Assembly: GCA_902616725.1 (NCBI GenBank)
Contig: CACMTZ010000004.1
Location: forward strand, 1 to 64,000
Length of the DNA: 64,000 bases
Direction of reading: 5' to 3'
Source of the DNA: an uncultured Pelagibacteraceae bacterium
GTDB lineage: Bacteria; Pseudomonadota; Alphaproteobacteria; Pelagibacterales; Pelagibacteraceae
In this document: positions 63,456 to 64,000 of the stretch, in pieces
Numbering within the stretch: the stretch's first letter is position 1
How the letters are laid out: each line of letters begins with the position of its first letter
Translations under genes and position numbers: made by a program
The notes under the pieces: model-generated
Databases searched by the model: none
What the model was told of the DNA's origin: nothing
Seen by the model: only the letters and a program-made list of their open reading frames with translations

Positions 63456-64000
63456 ATGAGCGATCAAGACGACGATAAAAAAAATATAAATGAAGATACA
63501 ACTGACAATGAGTCAGTAAATCAACCTTCAGTTGATGAAAATAATCAACCTGAAGGTGTAGATTCTAATAATAATGACTCATCTGGTGATGAAAACAAAA
63601 ATAATGAGCAAAATAATGACCAATCAGATGTTACGGCAGCTTCTTCTGAAAAAAAAGAGGAAAATAGAAATTTAGAAACTCAAATTAGCGAGTCAAACGC
63701 TGAAGAAAGCAGTATGCAACAAAGTCCTGACACTTCTAATGAAAAAAAAGATGAAGATAATGGATCTGGACACCAAGTTATACATAAAAAAGATGGTCGA
63801 CTACACATTTATGTTAGACAAGACAAATACAAGGGTGAATTAAAATCAAAAAATTGGGTTGGCAGACTTTATATTGATGGAAAACAAAAAATTTCGTCGT
63901 CAGGTACAACAAACTTAGAAGAAGCAATTCCAATTTTGGAAAAATGGTTTGATGATATTCAAGAAGAAAGTGAAAGATTAAAAAATCAAACTAGTGAAAC
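63456..64000 (+). CDS. 5' part of an acidic, partly disordered protein of unknown function
   Basis: ATG 63456 opens a frame of 181 codons that runs off the window. The first roughly 105 residues are a low-complexity Asp/Glu/Asn/Ser/Gln tract with no structure expected. Then a folded segment begins: VIHKKDGRLHIYVRQDKYKG, then KNWVGRLYIDGKQKISSSGT and EEAIPILEKWFDDIQEESER. The strand-rich pattern with a closing helix faintly recalls the small arm-binding AP2-like domain of integrases, but this is weak. The gene begins 21 bases after the last repeat of the array, so the array is its likely control region or its target. Confidence 0.6.
   Translation, partial: MSDQDDDKKNINEDTTDNESVNQPSVDENNQPEGVDSNNNDSSGDENKNNEQNNDQSDVTAASSEKKEENRNLETQISESNAEESSMQQSPDTSNEKKDEDNGSGHQVIHKKDGRLHIYVRQDKYKGELKSKNWVGRLYIDGKQKISSSGTTNLEEAIPILEKWFDDIQEESERLKNQTSE

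Overview
The window is AT-rich chromosomal DNA, roughly 30% G+C by eye, from a bacterium with a compact genome. Many features point to an alphaproteobacterium of the SAR11 (Pelagibacterales) type: very low G+C, genes overlapping by 1 to 20 bases or separated by a few bases, tilS-like/ftsH and rpoH neighbourhoods typical of alphaproteobacteria, and a circularly permuted two-piece tmRNA gene. The assignment is inference from content and style, since no rRNA or long marker alignment is available.

Region 1 (1-23,521) is core housekeeping. It holds a probable tilS end, ftsH, folP, glmM, thiD, purA, rpoH, rluD, tRNA-Arg(TCG), a two-gene ABC exporter, a Sua5/TsaC tRNA-modification gene, xseB-ispA-dxs (isoprenoid supply), aroC, pdxH, a long-chain polyprenyl diphosphate synthase, an S49 peptidase, glyQS and pyruvate phosphate dikinase. 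Genes switch strand often and convergent pairs overlap, leaving no room for classical terminators.

Region 2 (23,540-27,623) looks accessory. It has an FkbM-type methyltransferase, a PQQ-type sugar dehydrogenase with a tiny overlapping ORF, a phytanoyl-CoA dioxygenase-like gene broken by a frameshift in an A7 run, and a second methyltransferase-like gene. It abuts the permuted tmRNA (about 27,669-27,905, minus strand, tag ANESYAIAA).

Region 3 (27,969-45,102) is again core: thyX, mrp, hflK-hflC-DUF2065-degP/Q-miaA (membrane proteostasis), ilvB-ilvH-ilvC-leuA (branched-chain amino acids) and mreB-mreC-mreD-mrdA-rodA (cell shape and wall elongation).

Region 4 (45,152-49,846) is one tightly packed plus-strand cluster: DadA-like D-amino-acid dehydrogenase, EamA transporter, D-2-hydroxyacid dehydrogenase, histone-deacetylase-like amidohydrolase, MsrB and a small membrane protein.

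Region 5 (49,919-62,872) is a type IV pilus locus: pilT, four prepilin-like minor pilins, an unknown 173-residue secreted protein coupled to a 1570-residue PilY1, an AsmA-like protein, prepilin peptidase, a GAF-PP2C phosphatase and a small membrane protein. The PilY1 von Willebrand domain appears split by an insertion of about 360 residues.

Region 6 (62,873-64,000) holds the only large gap. After a terminator-like hairpin, eight exact copies of TCTAACACAA are arranged with the four left copies forward and the four right copies reversed. Three neighbouring pairs are spaced exactly 21 bp apart. The array lies directly upstream of a gene for an acidic, disordered protein that runs off the window. 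This is the strongest candidate here for an undescribed DNA element.
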